Part shown: positions 1 to 11,160 of the stretch, piece after piece | Layout of the letters: each line of letters begins with the position of its first letter | Numbering within the stretch: position 1 is the first letter of the stretch | From: Tubiluchus corallicola | Taxonomy: Eukaryota; Priapulida; Priapulimorpha; Priapulimorphida; Tubiluchidae | Assembly (NCBI GenBank): GCA_030141605.1 | Contig: JAQGDQ010000065.1 | Coordinates: 558,001 to 622,000 of the forward strand | Length of the DNA stretch: 64,000 bases | Direction: 5' to 3' | Made by a program: the position numbers and the translations under genes | Notes under the pieces: model-generated | The model's database searches: none | Seen by the model: the letters and a program-made list of their open reading frames with translations, nothing else | Told to the model about the DNA's origin: nothing

Positions 1-3000
1 CAAACTCTCCGAGAGTTGTTGAGAGTTCTCCCGCTAGTTTCTTGCAGACAAGCTCTATTCATAGCGAGAACTCTTAGAGACTATCAGAAAGAACTTTCGA
101 GATAAAATTCTCTAGTCTGAACAGTGCCAGTGCGCCGTAAGCGTTCCATGCCTGAATGCTTAGTCGTTACACTAAAATGAGTTACTTACCGCTTTGGCAT
201 TAACGTGTAAAAACGTGTTCGAAAGTGTGTTCGCTCGAAGCATTAATTCAACAACAGGTGTACTTGGAAATTTGAAGTATAATTAGCAGCAACTTCAACG
301 TGGTAGCTATGCAGTGTATATTATTTGCTGTACTTACTTAGTCTAACAAATTTTGTACTGTAACAGACGAATAAACTTTCATTAGCTCATTGGCACTGAA
401 TAGTTCCGCCTACGTACGTCTGTGTCAACACAACTAGAGCTTATGTTTGCACTGTGATAAGAATCAACTCACTACCTGTCTTAGCCTTATTTACAAAATC
501 TGTATTTATAATTAAAGACTCGGCGTCTTAACTCTCTAGAAAGATTCAATCAACCTTATTCAAGATTAGTTATCTAATACTAACAAATGGTTAAATTATA
601 CAATTTATACTCAGATTGGGGTAAACTCACGGATACAGCCCCTCAATGCGTAATTTTTTGGTCGCTTGTATTTATTATATTCGTAAATAACATTCAAACA
701 ATAAACAATTATCACGTCATTAAAGATCCGCATGATGCTAAACATCGGTAACCACTCATTTCGCCCCATGGCATTTCAGCAGTGACACATTTCGCTAAGA
801 AATCAAATACGAAGAAGTAGACAAAAGGTCTTTTCTTAACAGTAAATAAAAGCCAAGAGTATCTGGCTCCTATTGTAATTGTTTCGATGGCGCTTAGTAC
901 AAAAACACGGTAGAGTAACTTTAGCCCCTACTCGGAACGTTGGAGTCAGAAAACTATGGAACTACCAAGCGCAATGATATTTTTATTCCGGTGTTGTCGC
1001 TCCTGCACCGGAATAAGCCTACCCCGGTTTTCCTGAAGAAGCATAGCTTACAAGGCAGCAGATGGATTTACGTTCAGAATTACCGTCTCCTACCTAAGGA
1101 AGCAAAACCTGGCAAGGCGACAAGTGGTTTACTTACAGCTGGGGCGTGATTGCTGAGTGGCAGCATATCCACACGCTGATGGGTTACGCAAATTGCACGC
1201 GCTAGGCAGTATGCTTGATTTGACTACTGCAACTTCTGTGTTGTGTTCACTAGCTCTTGAATTGAGGCTTGATCGCGATGGAAAATCTGGGAACCGATCT
1301 CTTAAGGGTCATAGCATTTGTTAGCTTGTTGGATCAAAGCAACTGAAGTAACTCCGGGAATGAATGCCTTGTTGAAATAATATTGCAACGAAGAGCGGAT
1401 CAGGTGCTGATACACCGGCTGTCCCATAGTTGAGAAGAAAACGTAAAAAACAGTAGTAAGAGTAAAATTAATGAATTAAGTAACACGACTAATGTCTACC
1501 CCCATGGTGCTTCATGCTGGTTGTCATTACGGAGCATGTGCTGAGAAGGAAGGCGCACCTCAGCCCGCTGAACCGACGAGGCCATTCCATGCCAGCTGTT
1601 TATAGCCGCTATGCAATGACTTCGTAATGAATCGAACCATCACAATGTAGAGGGGGTCGAAAATAAATGGCATTTTTATGAGCGACATTTTTGAGACGTG
1701 ACTCATCGCTATTTGATGAAAATTATCACAAAAACGAAAACCGTCGCAGCTAAGCATTGCTTGATTTCTTAAAACTTCCCATAAATATGTTGCAGAGGCA
1801 GCATTTCAGTGCTAATATATATCAATTATCTGCTCTAGTTATCAAGTATTTAAAAAAGTGGACGTGGCCTGGTGTTCATGTAGGTTTTTGACATTACCTG
1901 GAAAAGTGAAGTAACAGGTAGACACTGAAGTAGAAACTGTGGCATTGGAATAGTGAACTGTGATCTTGGATCAAAGCTGAAGAACAATGGGCATTAATCA
2001 GTTTTTCATTACGTTCTAGTCTATCTCTTCCTACAAGTTTTTGAGCTAGGGCCATACTTTAAGTTATATACGTCGAGTTCTGGCAGATGATTGAATATGT
2101 GAATATGTACATTTAGATTATTAAAAAAATTCACCAGCGACTAAAAACCAAAACTTGTGAATCTGGCACATACATTCTTCTGGTATTAAGAAGCAGTAAC
2201 TTCTAGTATATCAGATGAAAGTTCTCGATGAGACAAAATGAATGACGTAGGTGTGGCCAGGTGTAGGCAAGAGCACATGAAATGGGTGGTAGATCAAAAA
2301 GTGACGAGCTCAGATTTCATTGAAATGAAATACAATTCCTAGATAGCAAAGCTTGGCAAATTCAATGAAAGCAATATTACGAACTGTACGGAAATTTTTA
2401 ATGTTATTTCAACGTCAACGTATGGAATAACAGATTTCATTGACCCGAAAAATAATTCCTAAGTAACCAAGTGTGGTGCAATCGTGGACTCATGTCACCA
2501 TTCTAATTGTAATACGTCATATTGTTAATTAAAAGTTCACGACTTTACCAGAAACAGCAGTCTCGTGAAGATTTTTCCATAACAGAATATTTTTTAATTT
2601 AGTTGCGTTTGTAACTTTTGCTTAATAACTGAAAAAGTGTGCAAGCTAGGGTCACGAAACTCACGGAACGGGTAGCTTCTGATAGCAGAACAGCGACAGT
2701 GGATGACCACTAACCTCGGATCAAGGGTTCAGAGGTTTAACAGCATTTTCTCTTAGATATTTTAGTTAAACAGAAAACGTTGTTTACCAGTATATAGGCA
2801 TTGTTGGGTATGCGTGCACCTGAGGCTTTAAAAAGCTGGGCTTTTTTAAAGGCCTGAGATAGGAGCCACAATATGAAACTTAAGGCAAACGTCTTCATCT
2901 GTCAGCTCTTCTTGCGGTACTCAAACGATACGACCATTTCAACCGAAATAGCATAATAAAACACATCGAGTTAAATTTTAGCAGCTTCATAATCAAATCC

Positions 3001-3515
3001 GCGGCTCACTAAACTAAGATACAAAAGATATAGAAAGCATTACCAATCATATATCACAAGTATCTACGACGTTTGAGTCAAGTGGAGTCTTTAATAAGTA
3101 TTTCTTCAGAACATCCATAGAGGTGATCAGTTGTCATCCTACTGGCTTCTTCCCCGTGTCACGTCTTCCGTGTTTGATATAATGTTGTAGTAACTGGAGA
3201 ATTGACCCTGATTTTAATTTTTTGGGCCATTTTGTATCCAACATTTTTTTACACAGGCGCGTTTGGAAGGCGTTGATTTCAGTTTTTCTGGGCTACTTTG
3301 ACTGTCCATTTTTTTAAATTGTACAAGAATACAGATTATACGCGTGGTGACAAAATAAAAAATATGTAGTTTAGATTTTGTTGTGAGATTCGGTTTTTTA
3401 AGACTTTTGTTAAGCTTGTGCAACTAAGGGTAATATTTTTCTGCGTGCTTTTTGTTAGTTTTGTTTTTGAAATCGAGAATTATTCACTAAATGAATAATT
3501 AATGAATAATAATCA
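1..3515. other. Unassigned AT-rich sequence, no gene recognised
   Basis: Short open frames exist (for example 940-1149, 69 codons, plus strand) but none carries a motif I know. The first 550 bases include an AATAAAC near 370, so an old LTR is conceivable, though no second copy is visible. The only internal structure I could support is the diverged direct repeat near 2310-2490, listed separately. Confidence 0.5.
2308..2490 (+). repeat. Diverged direct repeat, two ~55-bp copies 121 bp apart
   Basis: A segment starting CAGATTTCATTGA near 2311 recurs near 2432. Both copies continue with AATTCCTA and then a CAAAGCTTGG- or CAAGTGTGG-like stretch. The copies differ at several positions. It may be a small tandem duplication inside an older element. 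Confidence 0.5.
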
Positions 3516-3648
<133 letters not shown>

Positions 3649-3654
3649 TTGACA

Positions 3655-3856
3655 CATGCGATTCCATCTATTTTCTTTAACCAAGCTTATGTCATGATGA
3701 AAGGGGAACCAAATCGCTCAGCTAGAATTTGCTTTGCATGCATATATGCCACACTAAGTGACGTATAATGCATATTTTCTTACAGTCTTAGCTTTGCCTG
3801 TACAAAATTACAGATGCCTATTATGCCTGGCTGCTTCATCTTGTGTGTAGATGGGT
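3655..3856 (-). pseudogene. BEL/Pao-like gag relic, downstream half
   Basis: Minus-strand translation gives DEAARHNRHL, a stop, then FCTGKAKTVRKYAL. After a frameshift it gives HAKQILAERFGSPF, another stop, and AWLKKIDG. This order fits the conserved gag region of BEL/Pao-type retrotransposons (DUF1759-like), where a short TGKA segment precedes an A..IL.ERFG helix. At least two stops and one frameshift make it dead. The upstream half of the same region lies at 4194-4450; a LINE copy separates the two. What I see are the motifs; the family name comes from known BEL/Pao gag patterns. Another Zn-knuckle-bearing retrotransposon gag is a less likely alternative. Confidence 0.65.
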
Positions 3857-4193
3857 AAGGCCCCCGGTACCACACCATAGGAGATTGTGTAATATTTGCG
3901 AAGATGAAGTACAAGATTAACAACACGTAGAAACAAGATGTGGAGTAACTGAAGGAGTGCGAACAAAATACAATATGACTTTTAATAATACAGACAATTT
4001 GTTTTATTTAGAGCCGGAAACATCTGCAAAAATAATTACAGATATACTAAATTTATTCCCATGACAATCTCGCTAGACTACTATTATATAGTATAAACGT
4101 AAGGATGTATGTAGAGTGAACATTTATTGTTGTTATTACTACTTTGTTGTGAAGTGTTTTGCTGGACTAATGTCAATAAACTACTACTACTAC
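3857..4193 (+). mobile_element. 5'-truncated LINE copy: ORF2 C-terminus, 3' UTR and (CTA)n tail
   Basis: The plus strand encodes a GRYHT-like start, then RRLCNICEDEVQD, a stop, QHVETRCGV and an end at KIITDILNLFP before TGA near 4060. The CNIC-QH-C spacing is the CCHC-like knuckle found at the C-terminus of many LINE ORF2 proteins. The 3' UTR carries AATAAA and ends in CTACTACTACTAC at 4181-4193. The same C-terminus, UTR and tail type recur on the minus strand near 30395-30620, so both are copies of one family. The copy is about 340 bp, typical of 5' truncation during reverse transcription, and lies inside the gag relic. Confidence 0.8.
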
Positions 4194-4450
4194 GTTTCTA
4201 CGCTTTAAATCGTTTAATGAAACACCAGTATTCTAGCACATACCCATCGAATTTCTCCAGTTCTAAATGAGGTAGTTGCATAACGTCGTACATATTAATA
4301 TGCTGTCTCTGGGCTTCAAGCAGCATATCCATAAAATAGCGCATTCGATCCATTTAAGTAGCATATGGCTCAAAAGATGGCGCCATGGGTTCGCAAGGAA
4401 ATTGTCAACTGGTATTTGCTGCCACGGGGGTATGGCTGTAACGGCGCTGA
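4194..4450 (-). pseudogene. BEL/Pao-like gag relic, upstream half
   Basis: Minus-strand translation reads MLLEAQRQHINMYDVMQ, then LPHLELEKFDGYVLEYW and CFIKRFKA before a stop at the LINE junction. A leucine-proline segment followed by KFDGD.L.YW.FI..F is the signature of BEL/Pao gag (DUF1759-like). The frame is interrupted by a stop near 4360. It resumes beyond the inserted LINE at 3856. The N-terminal limit is unclear, since frames remain partly open up to about 4620 without a motif I can place. This gag differs from the one at 60510-61240, so two BEL/Pao lineages are present. Confidence 0.65.
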
Positions 4451-4634
4451 ATATTAATACTGGCTGCACAAGATGACGGAGGTAAGCCACAGTGAATGGT
4501 ATCACTGGACAAATTTGTTGCTGCTTTCACTTAAGTAAAGCTATCCCTCTGAGAAGTTGTTGGTAGAAACTTGCCAGTTAAATCAACGGGAGTTCCACAC
4601 TTCTTCATCAAACCGCCCTAAATAGCAAGCCTAA

Positions 4635-5059
4635 GGTCACTGAAATAAATATCTCGCCATCTATCAAACATATATCAGTCATACTGTGTTTCAAAATCAT
4701 ATTCACTATAATACTCATCAGCATAACCCCATGGCTTCTTGACTCCTATAAAATGAATGCCGTTAACCACTTTTCCAAATTGCTTAATAGTGGGTAGGTA
4801 ACCATGGCGCCCCTGCATAGCTGTGTTGTAAATATATGGTTAGTGATTTGAAACTCAACAGCCCAGTTGCTAAAAACAAATTCAAAAGCCCTTGGTACCC
4901 ACCGTCAAAAAAGCATCCTTCAGATTGGATAAAGGTTAACAACTGGTTATGTGTATGCAAGCTTGGCTTATAAACAAAAACACCTGAATTAAAACAGTCA
5001 GGCCAACCTGCACCTGGCGCGGCTGACAATTCATCTCACCCAAACAATTCATCTGTATT
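4635..5059 (-). pseudogene. GYG-like: Glycogenin-like (GT8) pseudogene fragment
   Basis: Glycogenin is the self-glucosylating glycosyltransferase that primes glycogen synthesis in the cytoplasm. The minus strand encodes ELFG, a stop, [18 protein letters not shown] and [15 protein letters not shown], then [13 protein letters not shown]. After two frameshifts it gives [12 protein letters not shown] and then [12 protein letters not shown] and HFIGVKKPWGY. This is the order of the second half of the glycogenin catalytic domain. Damage: the usual Arg before DELSAAP is a stop, the reading frame changes twice, and the second Asp of the DGGDQG motif, part of the catalytic site in rabbit glycogenin, is Tyr. 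A TACAG just upstream could be an old splice acceptor, so this may be an exon relic or a 5'-truncated retrocopy. It is the only host-gene remnant I recognise here. Confidence 0.85.
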
Positions 5060-5559
5060 TATTTTCTAAATATAAGTTTTGACCACATTTCAATTAATTT
5101 TGACTGGGAAGGCCTCATTGAGGTTTATAAAAACTGGCCAGAAAAGAAAACATTTTTGGCTGAAATATTCTGAAAACGTTTTGCATAAATATGGGATTTC
5201 TACGAATGTGCTGGCTTACTCATAATCAGGACAGTTGTCACGGATTCCCCTGGATCAGTTCAGCTCTGCAGCTAGGCCTCAACTATTGCTGACCAAGGCA
5301 GACTAGAAATTAGGGCAAATGGACTGATATTGAAATCCTCTCACTGTAATAGGTTAGAGCCTATATGTGCACGCGTGGGTAGACAGATAAGGGTGAACGC
5401 GCATTAATTTTTTTGAAAAAGCAGGCGTAGTCAGGTCACGTGACGTGGGCAAAAGTGTTGTCAATAGCCAGGTAGATAACTGGAGTAGGAGCCCAGACAA
5501 GGGAATAGTGAGCGTTGACCTTGGGGCAACGACAGCAGTATCTGTTTTCCATTAGTATC
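5060..5559. other. Unassigned interval
   Basis: No motif found on either strand. The stretch near 5440-5530 weakly resembles text near 1900-1980 (an AGGTAGA start and a GGAATAGTGA block), which may reflect one more faint dispersed repeat. Confidence 0.4.
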
Positions 5560-7060
5560 TCCTCCTATATTATTATTATTATTATTAATTATTTATTCGT
5601 ACATAAAAAGTACATTAACACAACACAGACGCACAGCACATTAGTAATATTTAAAAATAATGTAATTAGTTATACATATACAGTACACAGCCAAAATAAC
5701 ACATCGGAAAAAACAAAAGCAATAAAAAGACAGAAATGATAATCATTTAACTTTAAAAATTATACTTAAAACGCCATTGAATTATGTGTATGTAATTAAT
5801 CCTCCATGATAAATGTCAAGATTTCATTTAATTCACTCAAGCTATGAAAAGAGAAGTTTCTTACTTCCTTGTACTTAATTATATTTAATATATCGATCGT
5901 CAGAGATATTTTATCCACAGTTAGTTTGCATTACTCTTTAAATACAAGTGATCGCACAAGCTTCGACTTAAATATCATCAATGCAAAATGTATTTTGTAT
6001 TTTTGACATATGTATTTCACCATATTTCCCATACATGATAAAACTGAATAACAATTTTGTTGAACAAAAAAGAAATCAGAGTATAACCGCTATGATAACA
6101 GGTATAAAAGAAGATTACATATCTTGCAATTATTTGAATACTGGGCTTTATCATATTGCAAATATGGAGAAGAAAGTAACTATATTCTACGCAGTATCAA
6201 GTGACGTTTATTGCAGGTCATTGCATTTCCAAATATGAAAACCAAAAACAGTATAGCAATAACTCTGAAATACTTTTGCTCTTAAAAGTTTGATACAATC
6301 AAGTGAAATTTGCAGTAACATAGTTCGTTCTGTAAATAAAATTTTTAAGTTTGCTCATAATATCACCTGAATCAATTCAATAAACAGCCACGAAGTTCAA
6401 CCTTATTGCACCGAGTAAGTAGGTGGCCGTCAAGAATTATACGAGGCTTAACACTGTAAATACGTACTGAGCTTCTTAAAAAATAATGCGTTTGCTCTTG
6501 ATCTTATTACGTTTTATGTTAACGAATCAGATAGTATATTTAAAGCATAAGCTTCACATATTTTTAACATTGCTTGTAGTGCTTTGACACTAGGTGCAAG
6601 CAAAGGAAGAACATCAGCATAAGAAACGGCACAACCACAAATATTTCCTTCATAACACCTATAGTTGGATCTTGACAGTTCTAGAAGTAGATCATTAATA
6701 TACCCACAAAATAAGAGTGGTGAAAGCACAGCCCCCTATCGTACTCCGTTTGTAACAGTAAAAGTTGAAGCACCCCAATTGTTGATTTACCACCCCATTC
6801 ACTTGGACTTTCTTTGTGGTATACATGTGTAACAATAATCTGATAATCAATAGAATAATATTACGTCTGATAGGAAGGGAAAACACTTTACAGAAATTAA
6901 CTTTATTGGAAGCTTTCGAAGCATCGAGTAGATAACAATATACAGCTGAATCTTGATTATTACCATACAGTTTCTTTTAAAACTGTAGTGCACATAGATG
7001 TGGATGCTTTCTTTTTAAACAAAATTGTTGGTCAGAACTGGATATCTGATTTTCGTATTT
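5560..7060 (-). mobile_element. LINE: reverse transcriptase to 3' end, 5' part missing
   Basis: Reading down the minus strand: SDQQFCLKRKHPHLC (7000s), YCYLLDASKASNKVNF (about 6900-6955, equivalent to the catalytic-Asp motif LLDASKAFD, with FD altered to SN), TVTNGVR-stop-GAVLSPLLF (6700s), YINDLLLEL, SYADVLPLLAPS (about 6605-6640), then FIYRTNYVTANFT and HIWKC near 6230-6330. These are reverse transcriptase blocks in order. The catalytic YADD box reads YADV, and the Gln of the RQG turn has become a stop. The 3' end runs into short (AAT)n near 5566-5590, which may be its tail. The upstream edge meets repeat module A at 7071. It is a dead copy, of the same general subtype as the one at 48165. 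Confidence 0.85.
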
Positions 7061-7070
7061 TATTATAATT

Positions 7071-7665
7071 ACTAGCAAAGGCCCCGCAAAAATTTGCGTA
7101 TAATTCCACATTTAGTCAATATTGTGCGAACATCCTACATAGTGTTAATTTATTTACCTAACACAAGGCCAGCAGCAGCTTTTACAAAATTAAAGTTATA
7201 AAGTTATAGAGAGGGTACAATGTAATGGCGCCAGTACGATGAAAACGTCACTCTAGCTTCTAAGCGGGAATCGCTTAAAATAGAACCGCCAATCAACTGG
7301 TCGCGCTCCATTTAGAGGAGGCGTCCTAAAATGTCACCCACACTGTTATGTAGCCCTATTTCTTCTCTTTCTATGTATCTCCTTGCGAGAGTCCCACAAA
7401 GCGCCGCTAGAACGTTTTTTTCTATAGGCTGTTTGGTCAAAATTTGGAAAAAATCGGGAGTTGAGCCCAGGAAAACGCCTGTGACGGTTAGGGGACGCCG
7501 TGGCCCTGGTGCGAATTCTAAATACACCTACAATACTTGCCGTCGAATGTGCTATTCAACCATTACCAGCACCGCCCCGGCATGCTCTCGTTCTCTAGAA
7601 ATAAGAAGTATAAGTTTTGCAATTTTTTACGAAAAACCACCAAAAAGGGCGTCCTTTGCCACCAT
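7071..7665 (+). repeat. Dispersed repeat module A, copy 1
   Basis: Begins ACTAGCAAAGGCCCCGCAAA and ends after the shared tail block CTCTAGAAATAAG.AGTATAAG. Intermediate landmarks are GAGTCCCACAAAGCGCCGCT (7388-7407), TAGAACGTTTTT, and ATTCAACCATTACCAGCAC. The same landmarks recur in order at 38741-39420 (minus) and, for the first half, at 62568-62930 (plus). No coding motif or terminal inverted repeat is evident. I treat it as one part of a modular, unclassified family (see module B). Confidence 0.8.
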
Positions 7666-7689
7666 TGTCATTGTTAGTGATAGGAAAAT

Positions 7690-7800
7690 ATATCGTTGGT
7701 AATGGCGATCACAGTGGCAATGGTGGTAACGACAATGCTGATGATAATGACGTCAATGACAATAAACATGATTATGATAAAATTACTAATATTTATCGAT
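7690..7800 (+). repeat. Degenerate GAT/AAT-rich low-complexity tract
   Basis: Imperfect GATGATAATGAC-like sequence directly follows module A. Module B copies also contain a GAT-rich stretch near their start, so this could be a decayed B start, but the similarity is too simple to prove it. Confidence 0.5.
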
Positions 7801-9060
7801 GTTCACCATTTAGACTTCATTTTTGCCTGTATGTTTGTTGATGAAGATAATGACGGTGTGATAGCGCCCTATTTTCGTGCCCTAACGGACGTACTACTGT
7901 CCAAGCTTGATCATTTATTTTGAATGCCTGCGCAAGCCAAATAAACACTGCTTTACCTAACAATTTTTATTCTTAACAATTAGATTAATTTCTATATGTG
8001 GCTTTTTATAGTCTTGAGATTATTTGAACTTAAAATACTTCTTTAAGAGATGAAGCAGTTTAGGTTATGTTTAACGCATACTTGCCTCTCATTGGTTATT
8101 TTTAAAATGCATAAACACAGGTGATTCCTACAGACCGTGGAGAAGTGAATTTCTCGATCTAGCTATACAGTTGATACTTGGTTTTTGAGCGTATCGTAAC
8201 GTGCGGCAGGCACATCTAAAGTCTGTCCACACTGCTCAGTTTGAACATTTCTTTAACGAGATTAATTGAAATATTTTGTTCTGGAACTTCCTCTGATTGT
8301 TCCATACTATCGTGGAACTTCCTCAAATGATATAAACGGAGTAGAAACGGCTGGTTAATATGGTCAATGGAATACGGAACTTAATCTAGACTTGTATTGG
8401 CAAGACTCCCAGCAAGTTGGCAGACGGAGTCAAGCGACCTAGACTGTCGCATCACGAGGAAGCTGCAGCTACCATGTCAGTGTTGAGGCGAAGAGGAGGC
8501 GATCCGTGAAGTGAGCCGCCAGCAACTGTCGAAACTTGATGGAATCTAACGATGGATGGTATGGTATAGATCGATAAAACATGGGATGGAATGATTTGAT
8601 GTAGTTACGCTTACAATATGGAGTGATGAAACCATGGTTATGGAATGGAAATGCAATGGTAACGCAGTCAACACCAGCGCCGGAGCTCTGACGTGGTAAA
8701 CGCGGTACCGGTGTGCTTGTAGCCTCGTATACACTTATACAGTTTTGCTTTAATGATCTGTGCACAATTATATTTGTAATTAAATAAAGCAATTGAATTT
8801 AATGCCTAGATTATTTAGATTAATTGAGATTGTCAATCAGTAATTTTTCCTAAATATTACATCACAACAGCAACGACGATACGCGTTAGGGAAATAACAC
8901 AGAACCATGACACGTGTTTTAGGAAAACCCGTGTTTCGGCTCATCACATCTTTAATTCGATGGTTAATAAAAATCAATTTCTTTTGTGAGGTGCGCTTTC
9001 GAGCCTAACCGAATAAATAGGTTCACAATCCTGACAAAAATAATCAAGAAATATAAGCAC
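7801..9060. other. Unassigned; possible old LTR near 8390-8800
   Basis: No gene motif. The segment 8390-8800 is more GC-rich, carries an AATAAAGC near 8783, and has imperfect GGAATGG/GATGGT repeats. This is compatible with an LTR end but no partner copy is visible in the window. Confidence 0.3.
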
Positions 9061-9117
9061 ACCGACAGACGATGACAATGACGACGATGATGGTGATATA
9101 TAATGATGTTAATGGTG

Positions 9118-9205
<88 letters not shown>
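9061..9205 (+). repeat. GAT-rich tract leading into (ATT)n microsatellite
   Basis: Imperfect GATGAC units from 9066 pass into a perfect ATT repeat at 9118-9205. Confidence 0.95.
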
Positions 9206-9984
9206 GGGCCTATAATCATCTTATTTTTATTGTCACTAATGACATGACAAAGAAAAAAGAAGAACAAAAGTAATTTAATGCTTATGCCAACAGCAAAAAT
9301 AACATTAAAAGAGCAACAGCAACTGCAACAGGACCAACACAGATATATTCGTGCTACAAATCAGCTACCATTGCTGTTTAAATTCTACGTGTCTCATTGC
9401 ATATGTATTGCGGGGCTTTTGATTCTATCTTGTTTTACTCTACTCTGAAACTATTACATAAGCAAAATGTTAGGAAAATGTTAAAGTTTAAGAAATGGAA
9501 AAAATTCATATTAACTAATGTATTGTTCTACATTTAAGCCGTATTACGGGCAAAGTGCTTCGCCAAAAATGTATAATGCTCATAGATTTAAGTGCCGAGC
9601 ATGTGTGACAATGGCATTCCATGCTTGCTGGCGTAACACCTGTGTCCTTGGATACGTAAACAAAATTAGCGTAAACAGCTGTTTTGCGCGCATGCGCTGT
9701 ATGAAATGGCAAAATGTTACACATAGATATATACCTCTAACTAGCAAATGCATTTAAGATCCAAATTTCTCCAAATGATGATCATGATTACGATACCACT
9801 GTCTGCGATAACCTTCCTCAACATATTCTGAACCACTACTATCCTGCTTTGGAATCCTATGAACCTATGAATCCTATGCTTATTGATCAACAAAACGCAG
9901 ATGATATTGGATGGATTAGTGTATCAAATTTTTAAACTATCACAATAAAAAGGGATTTTCCAAAAAAATAGAAAAAAGAAATCT
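9206..9984. other. Unassigned interval
   Basis: No recognisable motif. The open frames of 69-79 codons on both strands near 9515-9757 overlap each other and have no support. Confidence 0.4.
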
Positions 9985-10540
9985 TCAAGTAAACCAGTCA
10001 AAAACAGAACAATATATTATTGAAAGAGATGGCATCGGTCTTGGAAAAAGCACAAGAGCGTATTAACTAGCAAAAAATTAAGTCTTAACATAAGAATTAT
10101 TATTTAATGCTCACGTTATCAGCATAAAAACGTACGACAGCGAAACTTGGGTTTTAACGATTACTCGGGAAAAGCAGATTAACACGTTCTAAAGATAAGA
10201 TGGCCATACATAATCAAAGATGAAGATCTGTACACCAGAACGAAAGAAACTTCTTAGCGTTCAAAGGACAAGATCCGAAAGTTTAAGATGGCTAGGACAT
10301 CTAAGATTACCAAATGGAACACCAGTAAAAATCGCCTAAAAGAAAGCCTTACAACCTTCCAAAAAACCACATGGCAAACCAAAAACAACTTGGATAGCTA
10401 AGATAAATAAAGATTTTCAACAACTTCAACTAAATCTAGCTATAGAAGCAGATAGAAGTGGGTGGGATACTCTAATAAACGTTGATGCCTCAATGCCTAC
10501 AATAGATGGAATGAGACTGAAGAAGAAGAAGAAGAAGCTA
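9985..10540 (+). mobile_element. RTE-like LINE: ORF2 C-terminus with (GAA)n tail
   Basis: The plus strand encodes NAHVIS, YDSETWVLTITREKQ (about 10130-10180; compare the YG.ETW.LT block that follows the reverse transcriptase core in RTE/BovB-type LINEs), then SLRWLGHLRLPNGTPVK (10278-10330), GKPKTTW (about 10374-10394) and ADRSGWDTLIN. This order is the RTE-type C-terminal domain. Stops and frameshifts separate the blocks. The copy ends in GAAGAAGAAGAAGAAG near 10519-10536; short tandem tails are usual for RTE elements. Its end abuts a minus-strand LINE at about 10545. Confidence 0.75.
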
Positions 10541-10544
10541 TGTA

Positions 10545-11160
10545 CCAAAGAAATTAGTTATATAGCTATGATGCAATCAAGCAATTTACCAATGGGTGAC
10601 AGCAGTGTAATTGTCTTTACTACTTAAATCGCCTCGTTGATCTTTAAGGATGGGACAGATATTAGGGAATTTTAAATCATCATTGACAATGTCGGGTATT
10701 AGCTTCATATTCACCAATAGATATAAGTGTACAAAAAATCTCAAGTGGCATGTATTAAGTAATCAGACGCTAAACCTAGATTGCCATCAGATTTAGTGGG
10801 TTTCAATCTAGGCAACGCAGATAAGACGTCTACAACTGAAACGATGGCAAATCGTGAGTATCGATATTGTCACAGAGCTTGGATTTGGATCTCTGCCATC
10901 TCTAGTTGGTTAAAAATCTACTACATTAATTGTATAAAGAATTAAAATCACGTCCAAACGTTTTCAGCAATGACAGTCGGGTCTGTTTCACCATTAATAC
11001 ATTTAGAAGATGGCCTTTTTTGCCATTTGCTTTATTGAACTCTTTGAAAAGATCAAGTGATTTGTTTTTGTACGCACAATTCAGTAAGTTTTCTTTTCTG
11101 TTAAAGTGCTGTTCACGTTTTATCATTCGTATCGTTTTATGTCACTTAGCGCTCATAGAA
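10545..11160 (-). mobile_element. LINE relic: ORF2 linker and start of reverse transcriptase
   Basis: The minus strand has REQHFNRKENLLNCAYK, then NKSLDLFKEFNKANGKKGH and GRDFNSLYN (10926-11126), the basic region between endonuclease and reverse transcriptase. Further down, NICPILKDQRGDLSSKDNY (10595-10680) matches the first reverse transcriptase motif (P..K...D....NYR). It is followed by KLLDCIIAI after a frameshift. Everything beyond 10545 is missing where the RTE tail begins, so the younger RTE copy probably truncated this one. Stops separate the linker from the polymerase part. Confidence 0.7.

Noticed and set aside
4635-5059. Functional glycogenin exon
   Set aside because: In-frame stop, two frameshifts and loss of a catalytic Asp over 425 bp rule out a working exon unless the sequence is in error.
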